From Eubacteriales bacterium (lineage in GTDB: Bacteria; Bacillota; Clostridia; Oscillospirales; Acutalibacteraceae): a stretch of 17,260 nt of DNA. This document shows positions 6,400 to 14,348 of this stretch, piece after piece. Position numbers and translations under genes: made by a program. Numbering within the stretch: position 1 is the stretch's first letter; each line of letters starts with the position of its first letter. A model generated the notes under the pieces. It was not told the origin of the DNA. It worked only from the letters and a program-made list of their open reading frames with translations, and searched no databases. The stretch covers positions 1 through 17,260 of the forward strand of contig JAUMXP010000013.1 of assembly GCA_030529125.1 (NCBI GenBank), in the 5' to 3' direction.

Positions 6400-7242
6400 A
6401 TGAATTCAACCGACACAAATCAGATGAAAATTCTTGCTACCAAAGCAAGAAGAGGTGCTATTGTCGGCACATTCAACGCTAAATCCGGTCATCCGGGCGG
6501 CTCATTATCTGCTGCTGATATTTTCACTTATCTCTACTTTAAAGAGATGAACGTGGATCCTGAAAACCCAAGCTGGACTGACAGAGATCGTTTTGTACTG
6601 AGCAAGGGTCACTGCTGTCCTAGCCTGTACGCTGTTCTTGCTTTAAAGGGCTTTTTCGATATGAGCGAGCTTGAGAAGCTCAGACATGTTGGCGCTATGC
6701 TTCAGGGTCACCCAGATATGAAGGGTACACCTGGTATCGATATGAGCACAGGTTCACTCGGTCAGGGTATCTCAGCTGCTTGCGGTATGGCTCTTTGTGC
6801 AAAGATTGATAATAAAGACTACAGAGTATACACAGTACTCGGCGACGGCGAGTGCGAAGAAGGCGAAGTATGGGAAGCTGCTATGTTTGCTGCTCACAAG
6901 GGCCTTGACAATTTGTGTGTAATTGTTGACTCCAACGGACTTCAGATTGACGGTACTGTTGCTGAAGTCGGCGGTGTTGAACCACTTGATAAGAAGTTTG
7001 AGAGCTTCGGATTTAACGTGCTGAAAATCGATGGTCACAACTTTGACGAAATCGAAGCAGCACTTAATAACGCTAGAGAAACCAAGGGTATGCCTACTGC
7101 TATTATCGCTAAGACTACTAAGGGCAAGGGCGTATCATTCATGGAGAACCAGGTCGGTTGGCACGGTAAGGCTCCTAATGCTGAAGAATACGAAATTGCA
7201 CTCAAAGAGCTTGACGCTCAGTTGAAGGAATTGGAGGGTTAA
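6400..7242 (+). CDS. Transketolase, N-terminal (thiamine-diphosphate) subunit
   Basis: 280 residues covering the pyrophosphate-binding half of transketolase. Together with the next gene it moves two-carbon ketol units between sugar phosphates in the non-oxidative pentose phosphate pathway. Visible are SGHPGGSLS (H31), SKGH (H71), the thiamine-diphosphate motif beginning GDGECEEG (148-155) and ending at N179, and WHG (H255). Full-length enzymes are about 650 residues; here the protein is split in two, as in many Clostridia and archaea, so the gap is not a frameshift. The ATG at 6400 has GAGGAGGT a few bases upstream. The second subunit starts 3 bases after this stop, and its ribosome site (GGAGGG) lies inside the end of this gene. 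Confidence 0.95.
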   Translation: MNSTDTNQMKILATKARRGAIVGTFNAKSGHPGGSLSAADIFTYLYFKEMNVDPENPSWTDRDRFVLSKGHCCPSLYAVLALKGFFDMSELEKLRHVGAMLQGHPDMKGTPGIDMSTGSLGQGISAACGMALCAKIDNKDYRVYTVLGDGECEEGEVWEAAMFAAHKGLDNLCVIVDSNGLQIDGTVAEVGGVEPLDKKFESFGFNVLKIDGHNFDEIEAALNNARETKGMPTAIIAKTTKGKGVSFMENQVGWHGKAPNAEEYEIALKELDAQLKELEG

Positions 7243-7245
7243 GTT

Positions 7246-8193
7246 ATGGCACAAGTAGTTACTAAAGCAACCAGAGAGAGTTTTGGCGAGGCGCTGTGCG
7301 AGCTTGCTAAAACAAACGAAGACATTATCGTTTTAGACGCTGACCTTGCTGCAGCTACTAAAACTTCTACTTTCCAGAAGAGCTTTCCTGAGAGATTCAG
7401 AAACTGCGGTATCGCAGAAGGCAACATGATCGGTGTTGCTGCTGGCTTAGCTGCTTGCGGTAAGATTCCTGTTGCTGCATCTTTTGCTATGTTTGCTACA
7501 GGCAGAGCTTTCGAGCAGATCAGAAACTCTGTTGCTTATCCTGAACTCAATGTTAAAATTGCAGGTTCACACGCAGGTATTTCAACAGGTGAAGACGGTG
7601 CTACTCACCAGTGCTTAGAGGATATCGGTATTATGCGTACAATCCCTGGCATGACAATCCTCAATCCTGCTGACCACTACGAGATGATCGAAGCTACAAA
7701 GGCTGCTATAAAGCATCAGGGCCCTGTATATATCCGTTTAGGCAGACTTGCTATTCCATCATTCAACGATCCTGACAACTACACATTTGAGCTTGGTAAG
7801 GGTATCACAATGCATGAGGGTGACGACATCACAGTTATCGCTACAGGCCTTCCTGTGAATGAAGCAAGAAAGGCAGTAGAGAACCTTGAGAAAGAAGGCA
7901 TCAACGTTCGCCTTATCAACATCCACACAATCAAGCCTATCGATCGTGACATCATAGTAAAGGCTGCTAAAGAAACAGGCAGAATCATCACTATCGAAGA
8001 GCACAACGTAATCGGCGGTCTTGCTGATGCTGTGTGCGAGGTTACATCATCTGAGTGTCCTGTACCTGTTAGAAGAATCGGCGTTAACGATTGCTTCGGT
8101 TACTCAGGTCCTGCTCACGAGTTGCTTTCAATTTTTGGTTTCACAGCTGAGAACTTTGAGAAAGTTATCAAAGAAGAACTCGCAAAGAAATAA
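7246..8193 (+). CDS. Transketolase, C-terminal subunit
   Basis: 315 residues with the pyrimidine-binding and C-terminal domains of transketolase. The conserved activating glutamate is E58 in GIAEGN; DAD (31-33), GSHAG with H109, GATHQ with H121, and the C-terminal ATG-x-P and IEEHNVIGG segments are also present. It must pair with the preceding subunit for activity, because the active site forms between the two halves. The ATG at 7246 follows GGAGGG in the tail of the first gene with only a 3-base gap, so equal expression through coupling is likely. A strong terminator follows 10 bases after the stop. Confidence 0.95.
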   Translation: MAQVVTKATRESFGEALCELAKTNEDIIVLDADLAAATKTSTFQKSFPERFRNCGIAEGNMIGVAAGLAACGKIPVAASFAMFATGRAFEQIRNSVAYPELNVKIAGSHAGISTGEDGATHQCLEDIGIMRTIPGMTILNPADHYEMIEATKAAIKHQGPVYIRLGRLAIPSFNDPDNYTFELGKGITMHEGDDITVIATGLPVNEARKAVENLEKEGINVRLINIHTIKPIDRDIIVKAAKETGRIITIEEHNVIGGLADAVCEVTSSECPVPVRRIGVNDCFGYSGPAHELLSIFGFTAENFEKVIKEELAKK

Positions 8194-8203
8194 TATAAAC
8201 TTT

Positions 8204-8235
8204 AAGGCAGAGTTTTTTCTCTGCCTTTTTTATTT
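8204..8235 (+). terminator. Terminator of the transketolase operon
   Basis: AAGGCAGAG / CTCTGCCTT (8204-8212 and 8219-8227) form a perfect 9-bp stem with a 6-T loop, followed by a T-run at 8226-8231. Confidence 0.92.
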
Positions 8236-8311
8236 GCTGAGTAGGGTTTGTAGCTACGATTTTCTTTGTCTTTATGCGCCGTTACAAATTGCTACAATGT
8301 TGTTAGAAAAA

Positions 8312-8340
8312 TTGACTTGTAAGGTGCAAAATGATAATAT
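8312..8340 (+). promoter_or_regulatory. Promoter for the membrane/coiled-coil protein gene
   Basis: TTGACT (8312-8317), 17-base spacer, TAATAT (8335-8340) preceded by TGA as an extended -10; 30 bases to the start codon. Confidence 0.7.
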
Positions 8341-8370
8341 TAGCACACTAAATTGATGGAGGGATGAGTT

Positions 8371-8826
8371 GTGACAAAATCTAAGGTTTTTTCGATTATC
8401 GCATTTGTATGTGGTATTGTAGGTGTTGTTTGTCCCTTCCTAAAAATCGGAATTATGTATAGTCTAATGATTCTGGGTGCTGCTATTGTCGGTATGGTCT
8501 TTGGTGCTCTGGGTATGAGGGGCTCTTATAAAACAAATATCGGCAAGGGATTTGCTATTGCGGGTCTGGCGCTTGGTATTATCGGCACTGTTTTTTGCGG
8601 ATTTGGTCTTACTATTTCAACAGTTGTTGCAAAAGTTGAAAATGCTATCGAAGACAGAGTAGAGAGAATCGAAGAAAGAATAGACACAATTGAAGAAAAA
8701 GTAGATGCAATTAAAGAAAGATCGCAAAAAATGGAAGACAAAATTGAAGGCAAAATAGAAGACACAGCTGACTCAATCGTAGAAAGCGTCGAAGAGTTTT
8801 TCGATAAATTCAGAATCAGAAAATAA
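8371..8826 (+). CDS. Small membrane protein with C-terminal coiled coil (DUF4190-like)
   Basis: 151 residues. Three Gly/Ile/Val-rich helices (about 6-24, 28-49 and 60-84) resemble DUF4190-type membrane proteins. They are followed by a strongly charged stretch (88-145) in which Ile/Val recur at heptad-like spacing between Glu, Arg and Lys (for example RVERIEERIDTIEEKVDAI), predicting a coiled coil. It may oligomerise at the membrane or bind a partner; no function is known to me. The start is GTG at 8371, because GGAGGG (8358-8363) is seven bases upstream and the ATG at 8364 is out of frame and meets a stop within seven codons. It has its own promoter and terminator. Confidence 0.78.
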   Translation: MTKSKVFSIIAFVCGIVGVVCPFLKIGIMYSLMILGAAIVGMVFGALGMRGSYKTNIGKGFAIAGLALGIIGTVFCGFGLTISTVVAKVENAIEDRVERIEERIDTIEEKVDAIKERSQKMEDKIEGKIEDTADSIVESVEEFFDKFRIRK

Positions 8827-8843
8827 CGATAAGATCAATATTC

Positions 8844-8877
8844 AGGGCATAAGGCTTTCTTATGTCCTTTTCTTTTT
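8844..8877 (+). terminator. Terminator of the membrane/coiled-coil gene
   Basis: AGGGCATAAG (8844-8853) pairs with CTTATGTCCT (8859-8868), with one G-U pair, followed by TTTCTTTTT. Confidence 0.85.
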
Positions 8878-8903
8878 CGAGTAAAAATAGCTTTTTACAA
8901 ATA

Positions 8904-8939
8904 TTGATAAAAATATACAGCAGTATTTAATTTTACTGC
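8904..8939 (+). promoter_or_regulatory. Possible promoter with overlapping inverted repeat before the EamA gene
   Basis: TTGATA (8904-8909), 16-base spacer, TTTAAT (8926-8931). An inverted repeat GCAGTA-8-TACTGC (8920-8939) spans the -10 and could be an operator. TATAGA at 8954-8959 is an alternative -10 but lies very close to the start codon. Confidence 0.35.
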
Positions 8940-8970
8940 AATTTATGTTAGTATATAGATTGGTGATAAT

Positions 8971-9858
8971 ATGAAAAAATTAGCGGTACTATTAGTACTC
9001 ATTGCAGGCGTTGCGTGGGGTATTATCGGGTATTTTGTACGTGATTTGCAATCCCTTGGACTTGACTCCATGCAGATAGTATTTATCAGAATGATGATAT
9101 CTGCTGTGTTGTTTTCTTTGTATGCGCTTGTATTCAATAGAAAACTTTTTAGAATTAAGCTGAAAGACCTGTGGTGCTTTCTGGGTTCAGGCGTGCTGAG
9201 CGTAGCGTTCTTCTCGTTTTGTTATTTCAAGGCTATCGAGAGTTCATCGCTGTCGCAGGCTTCTATTTTACTATATACGGCACCGATATTTGTGATGCTG
9301 TTTTCTATTGTGCTATTCAAAGAAAAACTGACACTAATTAAAACGCTGTCGTTGATATTTGCATTTTTGGGTTGTGTGTGTGTTACGGGCATATTCACAA
9401 AGGGCGTTGATTTCAACACAGCTGCTGTATTGTTTGGATTAGGCTCGGGAGTGTGTTATGCCTTGTATTCGATTTTTTCCCGCTTGGCGCTTAACCGCGA
9501 TTATAATCCGTTGACCATTACGCTTTATACTTTTATTTTTGCAGCGATTTCTTCGTTTTGTGTAATAGATGTCAAACCTGTTGTACAGGTAATGACAAAA
9601 AGTTGGGACAGCTTTTTCTTCTGTGTGATTTTTGCGGTTGTATCCTGCGTGTTGCCTTATGTGACATATACAATAGGTCTGAAATACATACGACCAAGCA
9701 CTGCGTCGATTATTGCATCTATCGAACCTGTTGTAGCAACAATAATGGGTGTGTATGTTTTTTCGGAAGAAATTGATGTGCCATACGGATACATAGGAAT
9801 TGCCCTTGTAATTATGTCTATCGTTATGATAAATTTGGCACCCAAAAAGAGTAAATAA
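8971..9858 (+). CDS. EamA/DMT-superfamily exporter
   Basis: 295 residues with about ten membrane helices arranged as two EamA repeats, roughly 5-135 and 147-290. The first begins LLVLIAGVAWGIIGYFVRDL, and repeat ends show the typical PIFVMLFSIVLFKEKLT (about 108-124) and EPVVATIMGVYVFSEE (about 253-268) signatures. This family exports amino acids, metabolites or drugs in exchange for protons; the substrate cannot be predicted. Only a weak GGTGAT (8962-8967) precedes the ATG at 8971, so translation may be modest. It converges with the FkbM gene and they share a hairpin. Confidence 0.9.
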   Translation: MKKLAVLLVLIAGVAWGIIGYFVRDLQSLGLDSMQIVFIRMMISAVLFSLYALVFNRKLFRIKLKDLWCFLGSGVLSVAFFSFCYFKAIESSSLSQASILLYTAPIFVMLFSIVLFKEKLTLIKTLSLIFAFLGCVCVTGIFTKGVDFNTAAVLFGLGSGVCYALYSIFSRLALNRDYNPLTITLYTFIFAAISSFCVIDVKPVVQVMTKSWDSFFFCVIFAVVSCVLPYVTYTIGLKYIRPSTASIIASIEPVVATIMGVYVFSEEIDVPYGYIGIALVIMSIVMINLAPKKSK

Positions 9859-9862
9859 ATTA

Positions 9863-9890
9863 AAGCGCACACTATGTTCAGTGTGCGCTT
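9863..9890. terminator. Shared bidirectional terminator between EamA and FkbM genes
   Basis: Perfect 11-bp hairpin AAGCGCACACT / AGTGTGCGCTT (9863-9873 and 9880-9890), 6-nt loop. The T-rich tail is better on the minus strand (TTTAATTTATTT) than on the plus strand. Confidence 0.8.
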
Positions 9891-9895
9891 ATGCT

Positions 9896-10945
9896 TTATA
9901 TGCAGTAAATATTTAGATCCCAACAAGGAATGTATGGATGCTTACGCAGATGGATTTTATATTCACTGTTAATTGAGTGAATTTTCTCAATAAGTGTAAA
10001 GAAATCGGAGTTTGTATGATATGCTGCGATGTTTAGTTTAGGCTTTGTTTTGAGGGTGTTGATAGCCCCTAGGAGCATCTTGTGTTCCATGCCCTCAATA
10101 TCAGCTTTGATGTATGTAAAATCGCCATAACGGTCTTTGAGCGTGTCTAAGTTAACAGTTCTGATTTCAACGCCATTTGTATCATTAAGCACTGACTGGC
10201 GACCTCCACCTTTTGATACAAAGGCAGATGAAACAGAGTCGCTGATGCCGACATTCTCTGAATAAAAATCGTGTAGGGCAGTGCAGTGCTCAATAAGCTT
10301 ATTGTGGTTCTTTAAATTAGGTTCAACAGCTACAATCTTTCGGTAGCCGTTTGTATAGTGTAAGAACTCGTCAACAGTATCACCGCGGTATGCGCCAAGG
10401 TCGAGGTACTGCTCGTTATCAGAAAGCTTCAAAATATTGTTGAACGCTTCGTCTTTACTGCTCTCGATTTTGTTAAGATAGCTGAGTTTGCCACTGTATA
10501 GGAAGTATAGGGTATTCTCAAAAACTTCTTTTGACTTATCATCGCTTAGCAAAGAGTACGCAGTGCGTATATTTTCCTTATATTTATAAAGAAAGTCATC
10601 GTCGACAACTTCTTCACCATATACCGGAACGTTTGGCACAAGCAAATTGTGGCGGTTTGCGACACCTTTGATGTAGTCCATGACATCGCTTAATGAAGAA
10701 GCGAAGCACAAAGCTACATTAAAGTCAGAAAATTCCTGTTCGAAATCAGACATTTTCTTTACGGTAAATCCGCGGAAATTCTGGTAGCGCACGAAATCGT
10801 CGCTTGCCATAACTCCGCTACAAACTATTTTGCGTTTATTAAATTCATCGAGCACCTTATCGGCGCCGTTGCCCATTCCGTAGAGAATGATGGGTTTATC
10901 GGATGCTTTCAGCGCATCCCAGACACAAAGATTGTTATCAAGCAT
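9896..10945 (-). CDS. FkbM family methyltransferase with N-terminal Rossmann-like domain
   Basis: 349 residues. The C-terminal half (about 175-340) is an FkbM-type SAM-dependent methyltransferase: the SAM motif is LDLGAYRGDT (181-190), AVEPN (206-210) follows, and YIKADIEGMEH (278-288) is the family hallmark. The N-terminal third carries IILYGMGNGADKVLDEF (19-35), a Gly-rich nucleotide-binding-like segment often seen fused to FkbM domains in glycan clusters. Members O-methylate sugars or lipids; the target here is unknown. The ATG at 10943-10945 (minus) has AGGAG four bases upstream, and this site overlaps the TAA stop of the preceding MBL gene, so the two are coupled. Confidence 0.85.
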   Translation of the reverse strand: MLDNNLCVWDALKASDKPIILYGMGNGADKVLDEFNKRKIVCSGVMASDDFVRYQNFRGFTVKKMSDFEQEFSDFNVALCFASSLSDVMDYIKGVANRHNLLVPNVPVYGEEVVDDDFLYKYKENIRTAYSLLSDDKSKEVFENTLYFLYSGKLSYLNKIESSKDEAFNNILKLSDNEQYLDLGAYRGDTVDEFLHYTNGYRKIVAVEPNLKNHNKLIEHCTALHDFYSENVGISDSVSSAFVSKGGGRQSVLNDTNGVEIRTVNLDTLKDRYGDFTYIKADIEGMEHKMLLGAINTLKTKPKLNIAAYHTNSDFFTLIEKIHSINSEYKIHLRKHPYIPCWDLNIYCI

Positions 10946-10953
10946 AAATCTCC

Positions 10954-12006
10954 TTATGGGTTACAAGTCTTGCAAGGCTCATAGCCGTTTTGTACAGCTT
11001 CACTTCTGGTGCTAAAGACGATTCTGTTTTTCTCACTCATACTCTGCGCACCGCTACAGGTAGTCAGGTGAAATTTCTTTGAATTTTTGTTGCCTATGTA
11101 TTGAGTGCCAGATAGCTTTTCTGTTGCCGTTGTAGTTTCACTTATGTTGTCTGTAAACTTAGTATCAAAAGAAATGTTCTCTTTGTCAGAATATGCGATT
11201 ACTGTGCCACTTATATCTGTGCGGTAGATGGTAACTGCGTGTGAGTTTAAAGTGTTCAGAACTTCCTTATGAGGATGACCATAGTCGTTGCCCTTTCCGC
11301 AGGTGATGACAGCGTACGCAGGGTCGACTGCGTCTATGAATTCTTCACACGATGAAGTGCTTGAGCCATGATGTCCTACTTTGAGCACATCAGCAGACAG
11401 GTCAGCGCCGCTATTTATCATCTCTTTTTCAGATAGCTTTTCAGCGTCTCCGGTGAATAGGAAAGATGTGTCACCACAAGTAGCTTTGATGACTACAGAA
11501 AAGTTATTGTAATCCTCGTAATTACTGTTACGAGGACCCATAATTTCAAACGATGCTTCACCAAAGGCGTATGCGTTGCCTGTTTTTGCATCGACGTAAT
11601 TAATGCCGTTATCTTCAACTGCTAGTAGTACATCAATCCAGGTTTTTGTATTCTGGTCAGTTTCAACTGTGATGAAGTTGTCACACTCGAAGGTGTTGAG
11701 CACATCAGCAAGTCCACCGCAGTGGTCAGAGTGCGGGTGAGTAGCAATAACGTAGTTTAAGCGGTCTACATCGTTATCTTCAAGATAAGAGCATACGGTA
11801 GGGGAGTATTCGCGTTCGCCTGCATCGATAAGTACAAACTCATTATTTGACTCTAGCAATATGCTGTCACCCTGACCTACATCGATATAGTGTACTACAA
11901 GCGATGCATCTTTTATAGGGGTGTTTGTTTTTTGCTCTTCTGTGCACGCAAAAAGCGAGAAAATAAGAGCTACACACAGCAAAAACGCAAGTATTCTTTT
12001 ACTCAT
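10954..12006 (-). CDS. ComEC-like metallo-beta-lactamase-fold lipoprotein with Ada-like C-terminal domain
   Basis: 350 residues. The N-terminus is a lipoprotein signal with lipobox LFAC (Cys21). Residues about 36-275 are a metallo-beta-lactamase fold of the ComEC/Rec2 C-terminal type: IDVGQGDSIL (41-50), metal site HPHSDH (90-95), TGDAE (185-189) and VGHHGSS (210-216). Residues 303-350 resemble the small Ada-type metal-binding domain (YIGNKNSKKFH, then C317, C345 and C348). ComEC's domain is linked to DNA uptake and may be a nuclease; stand-alone lipoproteins like this are widespread and poorly characterised, and no ComEC channel is encoded here. The start ATG at 12004-12006 has GAGGTG upstream; an upstream extension of 15 residues lacks a site. 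Confidence 0.88.
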   Translation of the reverse strand: MSKRILAFLLCVALIFSLFACTEEQKTNTPIKDASLVVHYIDVGQGDSILLESNNEFVLIDAGEREYSPTVCSYLEDNDVDRLNYVIATHPHSDHCGGLADVLNTFECDNFITVETDQNTKTWIDVLLAVEDNGINYVDAKTGNAYAFGEASFEIMGPRNSNYEDYNNFSVVIKATCGDTSFLFTGDAEKLSEKEMINSGADLSADVLKVGHHGSSTSSCEEFIDAVDPAYAVITCGKGNDYGHPHKEVLNTLNSHAVTIYRTDISGTVIAYSDKENISFDTKFTDNISETTTATEKLSGTQYIGNKNSKKFHLTTCSGAQSMSEKNRIVFSTRSEAVQNGYEPCKTCNP

Positions 12007-12027
12007 ACTACACCTCTTTCTAAAAAA

Positions 12028-12037
12028 TTGTATACAA
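12028..12037. promoter_or_regulatory. Palindrome TTGTATACAA at the MBL-gene start site
   Basis: A perfect 10-bp palindrome lies directly downstream of the minus-strand -10 (12040-12045), near the expected transcription start. Possible operator; chance occurrence in AT-rich DNA is not excluded. Confidence 0.3.
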
Positions 12038-12039
12038 AT

Positions 12040-12068
12040 AATATACACCATATTTTATGCCTTTTCAA
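12040..12068 (-). promoter_or_regulatory. Promoter for the MBL-FkbM pair
   Basis: On the minus strand: TTGAAA (12063-12068), 17-base spacer, TATATT (12040-12045). Confidence 0.7.
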
Positions 12069-12086
12069 CAAAGTTTAGGATAATAT

Positions 12087-12115
12087 TTGCAAATATCATA
12101 AAAATATGCTATAAT
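12087..12115 (+). promoter_or_regulatory. Extended -10 promoter for the AraC regulator
   Basis: TTGCAA (12087-12092), 17-base spacer, TATAAT (12110-12115) with TGC before it. The ATG is only 19 bases past the -10, so the leader is very short. The region is divergent with the MBL promoter. Confidence 0.8.
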
Positions 12116-12134
12116 ACCTGTGCGAGGTGATTAT

Positions 12135-13013
12135 ATGGCAAACGGTTACCGTTGTAAGTATGAAATCGTCACTGCTGATAACAATCTTCCGGGCAAAGTT
12201 ATGCTCTATGAGAAGACCGGCAGTGAGTGCTTTACAAATAAACACTGGCACAAAAATCTTGAGATAAACTACTTAGTTCGAGGCAGAATGTGGACTATGC
12301 AGAACAATGTTGACAGGGATCTTGGCGATGGTGATTTTGTCGTTGTTAACAGCGAGGATGTTCATCAGACCTGTGGCAAGTATCCTGAAGAAAGAGTTAA
12401 GTATCTTGTTGTGCTTTTCTCATACAACTATATCAAGGCTTATTTTAGTGATTTTGAAAACTATACATTAGACGTTAATAAAAACGAACAGGCTAAACAG
12501 CGTATTGCTCAGCTTTTGAAAGCTATTGTTTTTGAGGTTGAGAATAAGGGCGAGTTTTCTGATTTAAAAATTTCTTGTGCTATGAGTCAGATTCTGATGA
12601 TTCTGTTTACTAAGTGCAGAGTCAAGAAAGCTAACATATCTAATCGAGAGCCTACTGATGATCTCGAGTATGCTAAGAAAGCTATCGACTTCATCAAGGA
12701 GAATTTCAGGGAGAAGATTTCGCTTGAGGATATATCATCATATGTAGGACTTACCCCTACATATTTTTCGAGATATTTCCGCCAGAGTACACGAAAAACC
12801 TTTAAGAATTACCTTAACCTTGTTCGTCTAGAGCATGCGTTGTTGGATATTCAGAATAACAGTGTCAGCGAAACTCAGGCAGCACTCTCGAATGGTTTCC
12901 CTAGTGTAAAATCATTTATTGCGGTGTTTAAGAGTGTGTACGGCTGTGCACCTAGTGAATACGTGAAGATTTATCATGAGATTCCGCCGATTTCTGAAAT
13001 CAGAAAAATTTAA
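12135..13013 (+). CDS. AraC family transcriptional regulator
   Basis: 292 residues. The N-terminal part (about 20-110) looks like an AraC-type cupin sensor: HWH (37-39), a GDGDFVVVN turn (64-72) and H77. The C-terminal hundred residues hold the two helix-turn-helix units: ISLEDISSYVGLTPTYFSRYF (about 195-215) and ETQAALSNGFPSVKSFIAVFK (about 246-266), ending in the family pattern GCAPSEY. Such proteins usually sense a sugar or small molecule and activate nearby genes. The divergent MBL-FkbM pair shares its upstream region and is the nearest candidate target, though AraC regulators often act elsewhere. The ATG at 12135 follows GAGGTGA (12123-12129); the GTG at 12120 would include the ribosome site. 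Confidence 0.9.
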   Translation: MANGYRCKYEIVTADNNLPGKVMLYEKTGSECFTNKHWHKNLEINYLVRGRMWTMQNNVDRDLGDGDFVVVNSEDVHQTCGKYPEERVKYLVVLFSYNYIKAYFSDFENYTLDVNKNEQAKQRIAQLLKAIVFEVENKGEFSDLKISCAMSQILMILFTKCRVKKANISNREPTDDLEYAKKAIDFIKENFREKISLEDISSYVGLTPTYFSRYFRQSTRKTFKNYLNLVRLEHALLDIQNNSVSETQAALSNGFPSVKSFIAVFKSVYGCAPSEYVKIYHEIPPISEIRKI

Positions 13014-13028
13014 TATCTGCATAAAAAT

Positions 13029-13057
13029 AACCGCTGAGTTTGACCTCAGCGGTTTTT
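13029..13057. terminator. Shared bidirectional terminator between AraC and LCP genes
   Basis: Perfect 10-bp hairpin AACCGCTGAG / CTCAGCGGTT (13029-13038 and 13045-13054), 6-nt loop. T-run at 13053-13057 on the plus strand and TTATTTTTAT on the minus strand. Confidence 0.92.
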
Positions 13058-13061
13058 CTTA

Positions 13062-14348
13062 TTATTTAACTTTAACGTAGAACAAGTCGAGCATAGTTTC
13101 CATAAGCTGTTTCTGGTCAACGTGGAACTCAGCGTATTCACCTTTTTCTACTGTACCTGCAAGATTCACAAACTTAACCTCGTTATACGAATCAAGCCCT
13201 GTTATCGCAGTGGTTACGAGATAGGTCATCTTTGATATATCCAGATTAGTTGTAGAGTTATCAGAAATCTCATCGTACAGGTCGAGCACTATAGTAGGTT
13301 CGCTCTTGATAGAACTCCATGTTTCTTTTAAGAAAGCAGTCATATACTGTTGCTGTCTTGCCATACGATCGTTGTTGGAATCAAGCTCGTCGAGATCTCT
13401 TGAACGAGCATACATGGTAGCGTCGTTGCCATAAAGAGTTACGGTTTCACCTTTCTTTATAGTGCGACCGTAATAGTCAGAGTAGAAGTCTGTCAGCGCT
13501 GTAATAGTTACACCGCCAATGGTGTCAGTCAATGTCTCCAACGCTCTTGTATCAAAAGCAAAATATGTGTCAAACTTCATACCGTAGAAAAGACGCTGTA
13601 AGCTGACTAAGGTGTTCTCGCAACTTGTGTGAGCACCATCACCATAAGCAAATGACAGACATATCTGGAGATTCTGTGTGTTCACAAATTCACCCTTGGT
13701 GTTGTATACGTTAACGTCAACCATTGTATCACGGGATACACCGAGGATAGTAACTTCTTCGGTCTTAGTGTCAATGACAGCTATGTATATCGCGTCAGCC
13801 TGACCGGCTGTACCGATCTGTATATCAGTACGCTCAAAGTCTTTTGTGTCAATACCTAGGAAAACAACAGTCGCAACATCTTCATTGAATACGTATGTTC
13901 CGCCGTTATACTTGATGGTCTTACCGCTGTCTTCGACCGAGTCAACATTATCAAGCTGTTCAACAGGTGGTTCAATAGACAGGTCGTCGTAGTCGTGCAT
14001 AGCGCTCTTGCCAATCTGGTTAAGAACAAAAAGTGTGCCGGCAGCTACAATTATCAAGCCGAGTATAGTAGCAAAAAATATAATCAGAAAACGCTTGAGT
14101 TTTCTATGCTTTTTAGTTTTTTTACTGTGAGGTTGAGCAAAGACAAAATCATCAGTTTCATCAGCTGATGGCTTGTTGTCCGGAGTTTTCTCTTTGCTAC
14201 TGTGCTTTTTCGTTTTGTTTTTTTCTTTTTTTACAGGCAAAACATATTCAATAGAATCGAGCTCTTGTTGTGAAACATTGTTGTTTTTGGACGAGCTTTT
14301 TTTGTAGTTGTCAAAAGACGGAGTATTATCGTTTTGCTGGTTGTTCAT
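13062..14348 (-). CDS. LytR-CpsA-Psr (LCP) family glycopolymer transferase
   Basis: 428 residues. Residues 1-85 are a cytoplasmic, Lys/Asn/Ser-rich tail, 87-110 a membrane helix, and about 155-400 the extracellular LCP domain. Conserved features are VVFLGIDTKD (161-170), QADAIYIAVID (183-193), SRDTMV (205-210), GGV (278-280), YARSRD (313-318) and the Arg-rich NDRMARQQQ (326-334); the arginines bind the lipid-pyrophosphate substrate. LCP enzymes transfer glycopolymers from lipid carriers to peptidoglycan or, in some Actinobacteria, to proteins. The ATG at 14346-14348 (minus) has AGGGGGTG seven bases upstream, inside the sortase gene: the two genes overlap by 23 bases in different frames. It is the last gene of the sortase operon. 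Confidence 0.92.
   Translation of the reverse strand: MNNQQNDNTPSFDNYKKSSSKNNNVSQQELDSIEYVLPVKKEKNKTKKHSSKEKTPDNKPSADETDDFVFAQPHSKKTKKHRKLKRFLIIFFATILGLIIVAAGTLFVLNQIGKSAMHDYDDLSIEPPVEQLDNVDSVEDSGKTIKYNGGTYVFNEDVATVVFLGIDTKDFERTDIQIGTAGQADAIYIAVIDTKTEEVTILGVSRDTMVDVNVYNTKGEFVNTQNLQICLSFAYGDGAHTSCENTLVSLQRLFYGMKFDTYFAFDTRALETLTDTIGGVTITALTDFYSDYYGRTIKKGETVTLYGNDATMYARSRDLDELDSNNDRMARQQQYMTAFLKETWSSIKSEPTIVLDLYDEISDNSTTNLDISKMTYLVTTAITGLDSYNEVKFVNLAGTVEKGEYAEFHVDQKQLMETMLDLFYVKVK

Noticed and set aside
7240..7248. Frameshift or stop mutation splitting transketolase
   Set aside because: Both halves end and start at normal domain borders, with a proper ribosome site for the second; split transketolases are common in Clostridia.
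8021..8356. Plus-strand frame of 111 codons across the transketolase end
   Set aside because: It overlaps transketolase in another frame, crosses its terminator, and has no start signal.
9439..9926. Minus-strand frames opposite the EamA exporter
   Set aside because: Compositions rich in Tyr, His, Cys and Arg are typical of antisense translation of a membrane-protein gene.
12007..12051. Fifteen-residue N-terminal extension of the MBL lipoprotein
   Set aside because: It would disrupt a normal lipoprotein signal; GAGGTG precedes the internal ATG.
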